Below, piece by piece: positions 39,901 through 53,800 of a stretch of DNA of 64,000 nucleotides. Below the pieces are notes generated by a model. That model was given only the letters and a program-made list of their open reading frames with translations. It made no database searches and was not told the DNA's origin. A program made the position numbers and the translations under genes. The first letter of the stretch is position 1, and each line of letters starts with the position of its first letter. The DNA is from Atrichornis clamosus (taxonomy: Eukaryota > Chordata > Aves > Passeriformes > Menuridae): assembly GCA_013400975.1 (NCBI GenBank), contig WBMZ01005410.1, positions 1 to 64,000 of the forward strand. The letters are read 5' to 3'.

Positions 39901-42900
39901 TCCAGAAATATTGTTCCAAATTCAAGTAATGTATGGTAAGCAAGTTTAAAAAAATTAATTAGTAAACTTCAGTGGCTATGATCATAGTCAGGCTGTGCTG
40001 AAGAATCAGGAGGATATTTGAAGACAAAAGGTTATTCACTAGGTACTGAAGACAAAGGCAACATTAGGACTTAAATTAAAAGCAGGATTACATTAAGTCC
40101 TTTTTTGTTACAATTACTCTAGTTAAGTTTTGAATTGCTACCAGGAAATCCATTTCAAGACAAGTTCCTATTAACTGCTCTTGACCGGCCTATGTTTCAA
40201 TTCCAGTAATTCAGCAGTCTTCTGATATATTGGTTTTCTCTTTTCCTTCTTATTTACCAGGACCTCTCAGACACCCCAAGGAGAGGTGAGATACTTAGAT
40301 ACTACATGTTTTTACTTGCTGCATGTCTAACCTGAGAGCTATATTTAAACCAAAATCATATTCATTACCCCATGACTATAAAAGGCTGAGGACCACAAAA
40401 ATCTCTGTGATTACTTGGCATATAAGCAGGTATGACTACTTATGTTTCCATACCACTATGAAGCTAGTGAAATAGTATCTAGTGTTGTTAATATGAGTTA
40501 CCAATACACTATGTATAAGAAAACCGAAGATAGGCTTTTGAAGTCACAATATGGCCTTATCTCCTGCTCCTGACCCCACCCCAGAGGAAAAATCATTCTG
40601 AGGAAGGGCACACACATGACCAACTATAGCAACTGCGATACTTACAAGAAAAAAAAATAACAACACAGAGAAAATCATAACACTGACTATGGATATCACT
40701 GCCAAAACAAGCAACAAGACAGATAATTCTGAAGAAAGAGAGAGAGAGGGAAAGACATGATGAGAGAGCTCCATGACAAACAAACCACCAGGAAATAAAA
40801 TCTAGAAGGAACCTAAGTTAGCAAACTGCAGCCAGGTATTTTGGGCTAGACTGGTCAATTTACATAGAGGCCTGTATTGAGGGTGTGACTTAGCCACATT
40901 TTATCAAGCAATTGTCACCATACACTCAGTTACATGGCCTTTCTGCAGCTCTGAAAGTAGCCCTTATTTCTCATACTGTGCCCCAAGGTGAGGGAAGCTG
41001 GGGTACATGGGTTTGACGAGCCCTGGCGTGTCTGGAGTACATTATTGTTAGCTCACTGGGAAAAAAGTGTTCCTGAGTCCCCACACCACGCTTTGCGACA
41101 TGTCCTTGTGCGAGTCATGAAACAAGCCTGGAGACAAACTTGCTGTGTGTACCCACCCACACTTATCTCTAAAATGTCTGTTGCAAGTTTTACTGAAGGG
41201 CAAGGTAGTACCTCTCAATAGACGCAGCACAGGTCATTAAGCAATGAATGCTACCTTGATCATTTTATTAGTGCCAAGAGCTTTAATCTCTTCGGTGGAA
41301 TGTGTATATTTACTATAAGAGTACACACCCAGAAGTGTCTCACTGGGGTTATGAATCCCAATCAGCCTTACTTGAAGTTAAAAAAATTTCTCTTATCTTA
41401 CTAAGGTGAAACATTTCCTGTTGGTCTATTTGTCTTTTTGCAGTAGTGAGACACAGTCTCCTTCTTTTGTCATACTGCTTTAGTGTTTTATCTCAGGTGA
41501 TCAGTAATTCCTTGGGCTTCGGCCTACTTTGAACACACAGATCAATTGACTGTGACTCACTACAAATATACATTTGTACAATTCTGTTTGAGTGATGAAA
41601 ATTTTTGTTTTCAATTTTATCAGTGTGCCAAGATTGGAAATACAAATGTCACTCAGGATGCAAGTTACCCTAGATAACATTTAGATTTTTCAGAAGTCAT
41701 CAAAAGCCCTATAACTGCAGTATTGGTTGAAGCTGTTTCCTAATATGGTGAAATGTTTGAAGTTTTCACTCAATATAGGTTTGTGACATTTTGCTCAGTG
41801 AAGCAAGAAGACTTGTACTGATATGACTGAGCCCTAATCTTTTAACTGTAAATCAAAGGTGAGGAGAGTGGACATTATAGGATAGGCATTCTGTACAAAA
41901 AGAAAACAAAAAAAAAAAAAAGAAAAGGTGAAATGAAGTGTAGATTTGGAGCTAAGAAAATTTACCACTGATGTGCAGTCCTACAGTATGCCACGGTGGT
42001 AGGAATGGTCAGCTGACAACACACACTACCTGGGAACAAGATGCTTGGTTCCTTAGTCCACAGCTAGTTACAAATGCCCCCAGAACACTGCATCTGTCAA
42101 AAAAAGGGGCTTTCTGGAGCTGCAGTAGATATCCTCAAGGAGAAATACGACTGATATCAAAATTATTATTTAACACCGAGCATATGATGACTAGAGAAAA
42201 ACTAAGTAATAAAGACACTTTAAAAATAATAAATCCTATAACAGTAGAAAGATTACTTGAAGATGTTTAAAGAAGTACTGGCTGAAATAAAGGAGAGAAA
42301 TTGAAAAAAAATATTACTGGGTAAATACTATAAGATCATCTCATTTCAAGTAAAAGCATAAGGAAATCCTATAACCAGTAGCAATTATGATTTTAGAGAG
42401 GCATGTACTACATTACCTTAAAGACATAAAAGTTACAGAAAAATCTATGACTTCATACAGTTATTGTAGGACAAACACAGAAAGAATTATTATTCCTATG
42501 AACAGGAAGGAATACTGCCTAGTGACAGGAAACACTGTGAAAGGATTTTGTAGATAGTTGAAAATAAAACATTCAAGTAACAACACAGCATCTTTTCCTT
42601 TGTTTCACATGGTTCTGATACAAAGATGGGAAAATAACTCCTAGTTGACTGTGACTGAAATCTTCATATGCTACTCTTACACTGTTATAGCTGACCTGTA
42701 TTAAGAAGGGATCTTGAAAATTACTGCTTTACAAAATAATTATAACTTTAAATACAAAAGAAAAGATTATTATAGAAATGAAGTGATTTTAGACTGTATC
42801 AAAACTAGTATTTTTCTCTTACATTACAGTTCTATGACAGATTGTTTGTCATCTAGATATCTGGCATTTTTCTCTATCTCATGATTCAGCACTTCTGGTA

Positions 42901-43350
42901 CTCTAAAAATTAGACATTAAATATAACTCCTATAATTTCTTAAGCTAAATATATTTCAGATTCTGCAGAGATCAGAATCCACTCTGCCCCTTTCCAAGTT
43001 AAGTCAAAATAATACAGAGCAATAGTACAACTGAACAAAGAGTCCAACAGATGGACCTGGTTTGCATTAATTATGAAGTCCAAACTGTTAATGTCCCTTT
43101 TAAATACAATGCTTCCTTCTGAGTTTGGAAATATTCTCAGCCAAGCCTGTACAAAACATGGGATGATTCTTCCCTTAGAAGCCTCTTTGGGATAAGCAAA
43201 GACAAGAGTTTCCATCTGCTTTCTGCCTAATAAGCCCCAAATCCCTCCAAACAGCCCTACCTCCTACTCAGCCCTTACCATGTTTTAGCTGATTTTCGGG
43301 ACAATCACCTTCATAACTGAACTGCTGCCACATCAAGGGCAGTGTCTGTA
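36999..43350. other. AT-rich intergenic DNA, no gene recognised
   Basis: A degenerate 24-bp duplication around CATCACA(A/G)GCAAAGC lies at about 38873-38916, and a 14-base A run lies at about 41909-41922. A short segment with good splice-like edges at 40261-40285 is treated as a finding. ORFs are 99 codons or fewer and none is recognisable. Confidence 0.55.
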
Positions 43351-43353
43351 CCC

Positions 43354-43495
43354 TGAGCCTGGCTCAGCTGGTCAGAGCATGGTGCTAATAATGCCAAGGT
43401 CACAGCTTGGATCCCCTTGTGGGCTATCCACTTAAAAGCTGGACTCAGTCCCTCTGGGTCTCTTCCAACTCAGACTACTCTGTGTGATTCTGTGT
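43354..43495 (+). mobile_element. tRNA-Ile-derived SINE with CR1-like tail (TguSINE1-type)
   Basis: The first 75 or so bases resemble tRNA-Ile(AAT). They include an A-box-like TGGCTCAGCTGG (43360-43371), the anticodon-loop segment CTAATAA with AAT at 43387-43389, the following ATGCCAAGGTC, and a B-box-like CTTGGATCC near 43405-43413. The acceptor stem is mismatched, so it is not a working tRNA gene. About 65 bases follow that resemble a CR1 3' end: a TGGACTCAGTCCCTCTGGG block, then TCTTCCAACTCAGACTACTC, ending in GTGATTCTGTG. A tRNA-Ile head fused to a CR1 tail is the structure I remember for the passerine element TguSINE1, which would be mobilised by CR1 enzymes. Subfamily naming is from memory. 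Confidence 0.85.
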
Positions 43496-44848
43496 AATTG
43501 AAACCTATTGATTCTCTCATATATTTTCTGTTGCAATAACTGAATTTATCAAGCTTCTCCTCCAAGAAGCATTAGTAGCAGCAGCTGGTCTTGCAAGACC
43601 TGGGGCAGCAGCTCAGCTAAACAACTGACATGGAAGGTTCTTTTCCTAGTATCTGTCCTCCAACTTGAAAGCTCAAAACCTTGTAAAATCTTGCTACTCA
43701 GATTTATATCTAACCTGGTATCTCCATTACCTTAGAGAGGCTCAACTTTTACCAGTAAAACTCTTTGTGTATTAAAGACTAACAATATTACTTCAGGATC
43801 TTGTCTGTCTGGTGACATTGAAGTCTTTGCTAAAGATAATTTACTTCTTAAAGATGTAACAAGTTTGACAAATATTTGGTTAATACAGCTATTATATAGC
43901 AAATAATTCATTATTTACCATAAGAAATAATGACGCTAGTTGTAACCTCGAACACATTGTTGCACAACTTAAACTATTGAGAAAAAGAAAAAAAACAAAA
44001 AACAACACAAATTCCCATTGCACATCTGTCAAGAATTCCTTCCTTAGGTAAATGAAATAATTTCATTACAATGGTCATATTAGAGTACAACAGAAAACTT
44101 AAGTGGGATAAATCTGTTATGTAAGCCTATGTTCTATAATTGAAACATACAATGTATCTTCTACTGGCATACTCATTTCAGGCCATCTCATTTCAGTTCA
44201 TAAATAACCAACTTCTTTACAAAGCTGGTCCATAAAAACAAGAGGGAACCTTAGTGTAAAAGCTCATACTGGAGAATATCTTCCATTAAAAACAACCTTT
44301 GGCTATAAGCATCTCTTGTTCCAGTTCCCTGAAAGCCTGATTAGCAGATTTTTAATGTTCTTAGAAAAAGATTAATTAATACTTCTTAAAATCCTATCCT
44401 ACTCTGGCTAGATTTCTTGTAAGAAGAGTAACTCATCCGTGTTTGACTCCATTCTGCTGATCAGAACATATTTACAGTATGGTGAGGTTTTGGCCCAGAC
44501 ATCCCAGGATTATTTAGGATTCAGCAAGAATTCTGTACAGTCACTAAGCATATCCTGCAGTGACAGAGAAATGGGGGCTGTAGATCATTTATTTCTTAAG
44601 GTATTGCAAGTCATTTTGGCAACATAGGGTTTTTTGCTATGGTACAGATAAAGTCTGAAGAGTATTGTAAATGCAATTAAAATGTATTTGTAGAGAAAAC
44701 AAATCTCAGGCTTTGATTGTACTAAAAATTACTTAATGGAAGATAGTGGTAAGTAAAATTCATCTGATTAAAAAATAACTTACATTTTAATCATTGTTTT
44801 TATTCTGTCTTCTTTAGACTATCATTAAAAATAGTTATATATCTTAAA

Positions 44849-44890
44849 GTCATAAGATCATAAAATGGTTTGGATTGGAAGGGACCTTAA
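44849..44890 (-). mobile_element. short CR1 LINE 3'-end remnant
   Basis: On the plus strand this reads as the reverse complement of a CR1 3' end. Degenerate octamer repeats (GTCATAAGATCATAAAATGG) are followed by TTTGGATTGGAAGGGACCTTAA. Only about 42 bases remain before unrelated AT-rich sequence, so the copy is extremely 5'-truncated or decayed. It lies about 1.35 kb from the SINE, in the opposite orientation. Confidence 0.85.
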
Positions 44891-47800
44891 CATTTATATT
44901 TTTGTGTTTCCTCTACTTCTCTGTTTTTACAGTGGGCCATTAAAACTATAACTATTGATGTAATTGCAATTTTTTAAGTTATGTATAGATAAATTTAGGG
45001 TAGCTGCAGTACAAACTCCACTTATTTCATTAGTTTCTTTTTCACCACCCCTCCCCATCCTTGCCCCAAATGAAACCATAGCTCCAGAGCCTTCAACACC
45101 ATTCTCTGGCTCTTCAGACTTATACTGAAATAATCTTCACTACAGTCTTTCTGCAGAAAGACATTTGCATTGTTAAATATCTTTAAATTGAAAATAACAT
45201 TTGTTATTCTGGCAGGAATCAGAGAAAGAGTTTTGCAAAGTATCATCAGAAAGCAAAGAAAAAGGACCAAAAAAAAAAGTTTGATCTTCTGACTACCACA
45301 AACAATAAAGAAATATCAGTTTAGGAATCCCAATCATGTATGAAGAATCATAAGGACCATCTCACCCCTGTATGATATGTCTGCAAAGACAGAAGAATTA
45401 AGGGTCTCGGGTGACAACTAGGATTGAAGGTGAACTTTGAAAGCACTTACTAAAGTAATGATGTTTAGCTCCACCACACTCTTGTCCACAATCTAAGTCC
45501 TGTCCTGATCGTTGTGGGGGGAAAGCCAACATGGCTCCTCTTGGTTTACAGACCTTCATATGACTGTGACTGGATATTCGTGGGAACATATTTCAAACTG
45601 CATATTGATGTTTTGGAAGAACATCATTATCCTTGCAAACACTCTAAAATGCAGCATTATCACCTGCCTGCCTCATAAAAGAGGTGGAAAATGCTTGCAA
45701 GATCGCAAAGGTTTTCTGTGAGCTTTATCAACTTTCACAGATTTCAGACTAAGATGCTTTATAGATTATACTAAACAATCCCAATCACAGGGAACTTTAT
45801 TGATGCAAAGACATCTGGAATTTTAGCATTACACCAGATAAAAAAGTATTTTGGGGAAACATATTTCGTTATAATGAAGTAACATCCCACTGATTTCAAT
45901 ATCTTCCCATTTTGCACAACTTTTGTACTCTTCCTCTCCACTATACTTTCCTCATTCTGAAAATTTTACATATGTGATCTCTTACTGAAAGTAGTTTCAC
46001 TTCTTTCTGTCTGACAGACATAAAATGTTTGAAAGAGGTCATTGTGGTTTATCCCATTATGTGGAAGCTTACAGAACACTGAAAATGCTATTTATGGCTC
46101 CAAATCCAATTAAATGTACTGTGGAAGCTACCAAGCTCATTCCAAAAGGTCAGGGAAATTGATGGAGGAGCCAGTGCATCTTCAAATAGGCCAAGAGACA
46201 TTCTGCATTGCAATCTTCATATAAGCAGTGTCAGACAGTGCAATACATGCTTTTCGTAACATGAGTAATAGACACCTCTGTAACATGGGAGAGATTCTGT
46301 ATCATCAGTTTCACCACTTATTTCTTTAAATATAAAGAGCTCTAAAATGTTAAGGTATTCACTAGCTGCTGCATGAATTTTCTACACAAACACCACTACC
46401 ATATCCACCACTCTCTTTTCTTTTTCTGAAATGCAGTGGAGTCAGGTCACACAGAAGCACTAGTCCCCAGTCTGTACCCTCCCAACAGCTCAGACACCTG
46501 TCTATTACTAGAAAGTGCAAAATATCAAAGCACAGTGTGCTAGAAACCATATACAGTCAGGTACCAAATAGCTACAAAATTCCAGTTTGTAACAGCCTCC
46601 AAAATCTAAGCACATGTACAGTAAGAAAATTGCTACAAACCTTCAGTCTGGTAACCACAAAACAGATGAGAAGTGTAGAAGAAGAAAAGAATGCAAATTT
46701 CTGTCTGAGCCTCAAGCCTTTTGGAAAGGATGATGCCCTCTTTTCCCCTCCTTATTTCCCCCACCTTTATAAACTACTGCTGAATTGTGGAAGGGAACTA
46801 TGCTTGTACTCATTCTCAATGTATTAATTGGCAAATTACATGAGCTTCACTCCTGTTCCAGGTGGTCTTGATTTCTGCTACATAAACTCCCATTTGGCAA
46901 TTAGAGCCTCAGAGTGTCAGGTGTTTTCCCATCAGTGTCTGACAATTGTTAATAGAGTTTTGTAGACATACATAGGGTTTTATAAACAAAGATTTAGAAG
47001 ACATTTTGAAAACTTACTCTAGTGGGTCCTGTAAAGAAAGATTTGGAGTCAAGAAGTCTATCTGGAGGAAAATAAAAGCTGTCTGAAGCAAAAGCAGGCT
47101 GGAACATTGTTGAAAATATTAAATAAGAAAGGAAAAAGAAAAAGATTTGCACATTGTTTTCAATATGAGTGTACAGCCTCATGAGGAATAAAGTACTGCA
47201 AAGGAAAAATTTGGTATAATCCCTAAACATGGTTCAGGTAATCAAGCTACTAACCGGAGGATTCAAAGCTGAGACAGTCTTTCACCAGGCTGCAGAAAAC
47301 AACAGATGTCATCCTGGGCATGAGGAGCCCACGTGCCTTCCTGTGGATGGTGGGAACCTGACTGAGCTTGATGACCTCAGCCCTGGCCTCTTTTCTGACT
47401 TGGTTCCTTGTCTTGCCTGCACATTCTAAATAAAAGTAAGGTTGTAGATAGAGATTTCAAAAAAATCACAGCCCTGAAAATGAGCAGTCGGCAGCAGCTG
47501 GGCCAGATCCACCATTCCATTTGCAAACATGATGCTCCCTTCGCTGCTTCTCCAGTTTGTATGTAATGCCTCAAGATTCCTAGAAAATCTACAAGGCCAA
47601 ATGTCCACAGCAAAGGAAAACATTATGCACATTTTAACAGAAGTCTTTCTTCCTCTAAAGTCTTGCTATAATGGCAAAAAGTGTCCCTGCTGTTTTCATA
47701 TCATATTAAAATTGGGTAATATTAAAAACATATAAGAATTAATTGAGCAGTTTAAACTCTGAAATTACTTGCATATTTCTCAGTTTAATGTTTTATTTTT

Positions 47801-50800
47801 ATAATAGGATCACATCCTTAGTTAAAATTCCAAGTGATGGTATTAGCTCTGTTCTCTTTTGTATATTAAATCAGTTTGTTCTTCAAAACTGTATGCTACA
47901 ATAGTAGCTGAATTAATGGGTTTAGGTTTGCAAGTCATATTACATAAAGATTTTCAAGCCCTTATAAATTAATAGTGATTTAAAAGCCAAATTAGTCTCA
48001 AAATCAAGAATTCTTAGCAAAAGAACTTTGAAATATGGCCAGTTTTCCTGGATCCCTTGTACTGCAGGTACAGACCTATTTGGTCATGAGTTCAGTTTCC
48101 AGGTTTTGAAGGCACTGTGCTAATAACACTGTTAATTGAACATAAGTCTGGAGAAGAGTGCAAGATCAAAAGCAGTGAGATTAATGGCATGACATGAAGC
48201 ATATCACTAAAAGCATTTTCTTTGTTTTTATCAAATCAGAATTCAAGCAATGGGGGGAAGCTCTTATCTGTGTATTCACAGCACTGCTAAAAGGAGAATG
48301 ACTAGTTTGGTCTTGGCAGTCTCCAGCTAAATAATATTGATTGCACATGCGGATAATGTCAATTTTGGAGATATTTCTGGGAATTTATGCCTTCAAATTA
48401 CATCAGTTTATGTCTAGAAATACCCATATAAATCAAGATATTCATGGGGAATTGCCATTTTTTAAAACTGCCTTTTTAAGAGAAGAGAACAAGGACTAGT
48501 AGTTGTAAACAGAAGTAAAAATAAGGAAAGAATAAAATCATGCTGCAAATAAGCAACTGCCACAAATACAACAAATATTTTAAAACTCCTGTTACTTCAT
48601 GGTTTACTTCTATTCCTCCTCATAGAAATGTAAAAAAAAAATAGTCCAAACTGAATTAGCTAGATGCACTTTTTACTAATGGCAGGAGGCACTAATAAAA
48701 TTAGGCCTATTTCTTCTATGCCTCACAGCCATAGAGCCATTTATGTATTGAAAAGTGGGTGATGATACCACAGAATCAAAATTGTAAATTTCGTATTCAA
48801 AACTTAGTAATAGGCAGTTTGCATATGCACTACACTTTCTGAGGGCATATTGATTACAAGAGGGAATGGTAACAGGCATTTAGCATAAATCAGATTAAAT
48901 TAGGTTAAATTAGGATCTAGCACTGCATTAGGGCAATACTAGCTGTCGGTGTAGGAGGAAAATCTCTGAGCCTGAAGTAGGACACAAGCGATAGACTTTT
49001 ACTTGCTGTCTTTCTTCTGAAAGCACTGTTGAAGCAAAATTAGTAAAGAGGTGGGTCACTCCTGTTCAAACCAAAGACACTTGAAAGAAGACAAAACAAA
49101 AAAAAGGCCATTATACTTTGTGGGATACTTCCAAGACTAATGACAAAAATACTTACAAAGCTGGAGTTGGGTCTCTGGGTATACCCAGCTCAAATGTACT
49201 TTTTGCAATTAAAAAATGTCATTAAGAGAAAATGAAGCCTCTGCACAGATAAATATTTTGACTGTGAAGCTGGATTTATGATAAAAATTTTTGCTAATAC
49301 AGTTAAACTTCTTTAACTTTCTTGGTTAAAGGATTTCTGTATTCTGTATTCTGTTCTCTACATATTCCAGCCATATTGCTGTTATAGGTCAGTCCCCTTA
49401 TCCAGCAAAAATAATCTAAACAGAAAGAAAGCAGGTTAAGAAGAGATATAATTAATATATTTTGGCATATTTTTTCTTATATTAATTACCTCTGCCTCTG
49501 AAAGCAGACGATTATAACAATTCCACCTGGGACTACTGTTCTGAAGGATAAATAAAGTTAGGGATACAAAAATAACCTAATGTTGACAGTATCTCCCTTG
49601 CACTTAACAGCCTCTGTTACTTGCCACTTTACTACTGACAGAGAGAGAACTGGGAGAGTTGGTGGAACAGACCTGAAAGGAGATGGAGAACCCAGCCGGG
49701 TGAAGGCAGTTAAAATCCGCAACTAATAGGGGAATTAGTTGCTGAGCAACAACTATGGAAACGTGGAAAACATGCCGTATTTGCCAAGTGATCAAGGCAA
49801 AATATAGAGCTGTTATAGACAATAACCAGAGTGTCAGTGTAACTTAACAGCATTTGTAGCTGCAATTTTACTTTTTAAATAACAGAGTTTTCTTTCAGAA
49901 TTAAATTAGACTAGGTTATGAATGTAAGTTACAGGAAAGAGAGAATGGGGAGACAGCAAAAGAGACAAATAAAAGCTGCCTGCCTTTCTCAAATGGGAGT
50001 CTACACTGCTGATCACTGGCAAAATATCCAAAGAGGCAGGACAAAACTTGCCTGTTTCTTTCCTGGCAGCAAGAAAATATGTTTTCCTGAGCACTTCTGT
50101 TAGTTTCTTTCTACTTTAAATGTCTCCTGTGTCATCAAGGCTAAGTCCAAGAAAGTGTCTGACTCCATTCTTTCTACAAGTACCACATAATAGCTTTTGT
50201 AAGTCTAGTATTTTTTGTTTCTCAGATTCCTGGTTCAAATGAATCACTGAGCAATGCAGTAGTCAATTCATGGGCAAAGTAGCCCCTATTTATATTCAGA
50301 AAGTGTCTGAGTTCCAGTGCTTAGTGCTCTCTCTTTTCTTTCCTTGAAAATGGAAGTATCATAATCTTTATCTTAAGAAGGTTTAGGAATTAGCACAATC
50401 AATGAAAGAGAAATTTCTCAGTGCATGCCTAATTCAAAAACCTTGTTAAGAATTAAAACTGTTAGTTATGTATTTTGCATATCATTGCACATGACTTCCC
50501 AATTAATTCAGTCGGTCTTTTCAAACAAGCAACAAAGAATAAACACTGAACTTTGAACAAGTTTGGGGTTTGGACAAGAATCTATCAAGTATTCAGAAAT
50601 ATTTAAAACAGAAGAACAGAAGGATTGGATACAATCTTTCAGATTCTGACACAGCTTTGGACTCAACACAAGATAGCAAAGTATTAAAGTATAATTGTGG
50701 AGTAAGAGTTTAAATACTATATCAACAGAATTTGGAAGCTGAAATCCAGCCAATTCTGGCCTCTCTCACTGGAATTCCACTTCTGCCATTGAATGTTCGT

Positions 50801-53800
50801 CTCTGCCTGGCAGTTCTACTTGTTTGAAAAGGTAACACCTCGAGTTCAAATTCCTCCTGAAATTTTAGAATTCCAAGGTGATACAATCGCAGCTCAAGTC
50901 ACTGCTGTTTGTCAAGAAGAGCCTATGTCAAGCCTGTTTCTCAGAATAAGAGGAGAGAAGGAGGAAAGGATCCTGAGAAACATTTGAAATATGCAGTTCA
51001 AGATTTTTTTTTACTTAGCCTACTTTAATTGAAATACTTTGAAGATCTTAAAACTCCAACTAAGTTATCAACAAAATAAAGTAATATTTAAGACTGGAAT
51101 TGGGTAATCTAGGTGATAATATAGGCTTCTTTTTACTAAAGCATTTCAGGAAAAATTATCAGCAGTGATCAAGAAAAAAAAAAGGCAGGAAAACAGAAAC
51201 ACTATCAAGGATTGCACAGCAGGTCCACAGTTTTTTTACTCTTCTTGGGACTGCTAGTTGATCAGCACACTGTTATCTGCCTTCAGTGTCTTGCAATATT
51301 GCACTATATTGTATTTGATAAAGGAAAAGATCAGCACAGATACTACAGATTATTCACAAGGAAGGGCAAAACGAAACATATCCAGCCAAACCTTTACAAA
51401 CCTTTCTCTATCTTAAAAAAACTAATGTGCTGCTAGCACATGGAGTTGCTATTGAATTAATACCCAGTGCAAAAAGGCATCTATGCAGAAACTATGTATG
51501 TTGTACTGTCCATTTTTTTCCCCCTGCATTTAGGACTTGCACTAGAAAATGGGAACCGCCTCCAACAGGATTAACTGCTGGCCATACAGGTATGTGATTC
51601 AGCATGAGGCATGCTGTGCTGTATCTATACACCTCCGGGAATGTAAATATGCTTCTGCATTGTTACCAGACTCAACCTTGTTCTATTTATTTCGCCTTTC
51701 TTATGTCCTCTTGCCAAAAGAGAAAGTGAAAAACAAGTAACAATGTCACTGATTGACAGAGGAAGACTATACTTGCCTTGCATAGTTTTTGAACAATAAG
51801 CTTATTGTTTTCCTGAGAAGTTAGAAGAAGACATGTACAAGTCTAGGGGTCCTGTTTGCAATGCTCTTCCCAAACAGTGCACCCTGTATCTGCTGAAGTG
51901 CTCCTATTTCTTTATTAAACTGAACTTCAGTATGTAAGTATGAAATCCCATTTTATTTTCATGAACACCTCTCAAGGACTTATGAATTGGTCATTTCTCA
52001 AGTTGATAAGCATCATGTTTCTCAAATTTGTGTGTCTCTGTCATGCATTTTGAATTCAATTGGACTTTTTTGGAACTGAAGATGCAAACTACTGCATAGT
52101 AACATCAATTGTAACTTAGAGGCGTTAGCAGAATACTACAGTTTGTCCTACTCATATAACTTCTAAGTTGTGGTGATGATTAGACCTTTCTTTTGAAGTG
52201 ATGTCTTCTGTGCATCCTGTTCAGAAGAATCTAGTTCTCAATGAACACTCTATACTACTGTGTACCTATAGGCAATTCTCAAACTTTCAGGAGGACCTGG
52301 AAAATCTGTGCTTTTCCCCTTCTGCATGCTCTCATTCCACGTCACGGAGTTCATTCTTGAAGTAGGCTTAGCTGACTGGTGTACGTTGAATATGAAATAA
52401 AAGTGGTCATGTGGAAAGCTGGGCTTCAGGCATTGTCTACCCAGCTGATTTCACTAGTGTGTTTTACCATTCACCAGTGTCCAAGACTGACAACAGCTTA
52501 CAAGGATACTACAGAAAGTAGTATGGCCTGAGGTTATTACATTCTATAGATGAAAAATAGTTATTCTTCAAAACTTTGTCCCTAACATCTTAATGGAAAT
52601 TTTAGATGTACTTCTGCCAGTATCCAAATAAGTCCTAAGACCTTGTTTTGCAAACTTCTAAAATTCTGAAAGTCTTTTGCCAAGTCTTGTGAGTTACTAA
52701 GTGACAATTCACATAATTTTATTGTAGTACCTACATATTCAAGAATTGACAATTCCCTGATTCAAATGGCCAATAGTGAAAGATAAGCAAATGCACATAA
52801 ACAAATGATTAGCCTAATTCAGGGCCTGTAGCATCTGAGATAATTTTGGAATCTTTATTGCAGATTTACAATCTGCTTTAATGCTGCAATAGATACTATC
52901 CCATTTGTTTGTTTGCAGTTTGTTGTGTCTTGTGTATTATGTTCTGCTAAAAAGAAGAGAAGAAAAAGAATGATGAGGAGCATAGCAGAGAGGAGCCTGC
53001 AGTAAAAGCAGAGAATGTGACACTGCAGAGAAGATCAGGAAACAAATATAAATCCAACTCCTCAATAGATTTTAAGAAGTTTTTTCTAGGGACCTAAAGG
53101 AACTTTTCAAGTTTACTGTAACCCATGAAAGATTGTTGGGAAAAGAGTAAACCTAGAGGACAGGAGAGTGTTTTGTAGGAAAGAATGAGTAGAGAACTTT
53201 AATTTAATAAGAATTTTCATTTCTCTTATGTCTTATGCTACATTATCCTATTTAAAAGGTGCATAGTTCTGATTTTTGTCTAAATGCATGTTAGTTTTGA
53301 GTTTATAAAACCTTTTAAAGTGCTAAAGTATGCAGCATTTGGGAACGGCCTAAGCAATAGCACCTCAGAGTTTGCACTAGCCTGGAGACCTGCCACAAGC
53401 AGACATACTACTTACTACTGCTTCACCAAAGTGCTGAGGAGCCTAAGTTTGTAATTGCAATTTTACAGGAGGATGGCTTTGACTTTCTAGATGTCTTAGA
53501 TTGCCAGGGAGTATTTACTCTTTATTTCAAAGGTACTTTTCCTTCTATTCTAACAACTGTTGTATCAATCAGATACCAAGCACACCATTTAAATCCAAAG
53601 GAACCAAATTAGGAGGTGAGGGGAAGAGATACATAGTCCAAGACGTTCCTGTGGGTATCAGCAGGAGTCAGTGTGATTTAGATGATGGAGACTGATACCA
53701 GGAAACACAAACTGGTCTGATGTTATTTTGAAGTTAAATATCATGGGGAAAGAACAAGATAACTGTACTAAAATAAAACCAGTTTTTCAAACGTAAAATC

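Noticed and set aside
43354..43430. A functional tRNA-Ile gene
   Set aside because: The acceptor stem does not pair, the B box is substituted, and a CR1-like tail follows directly, so it is the head of a SINE.
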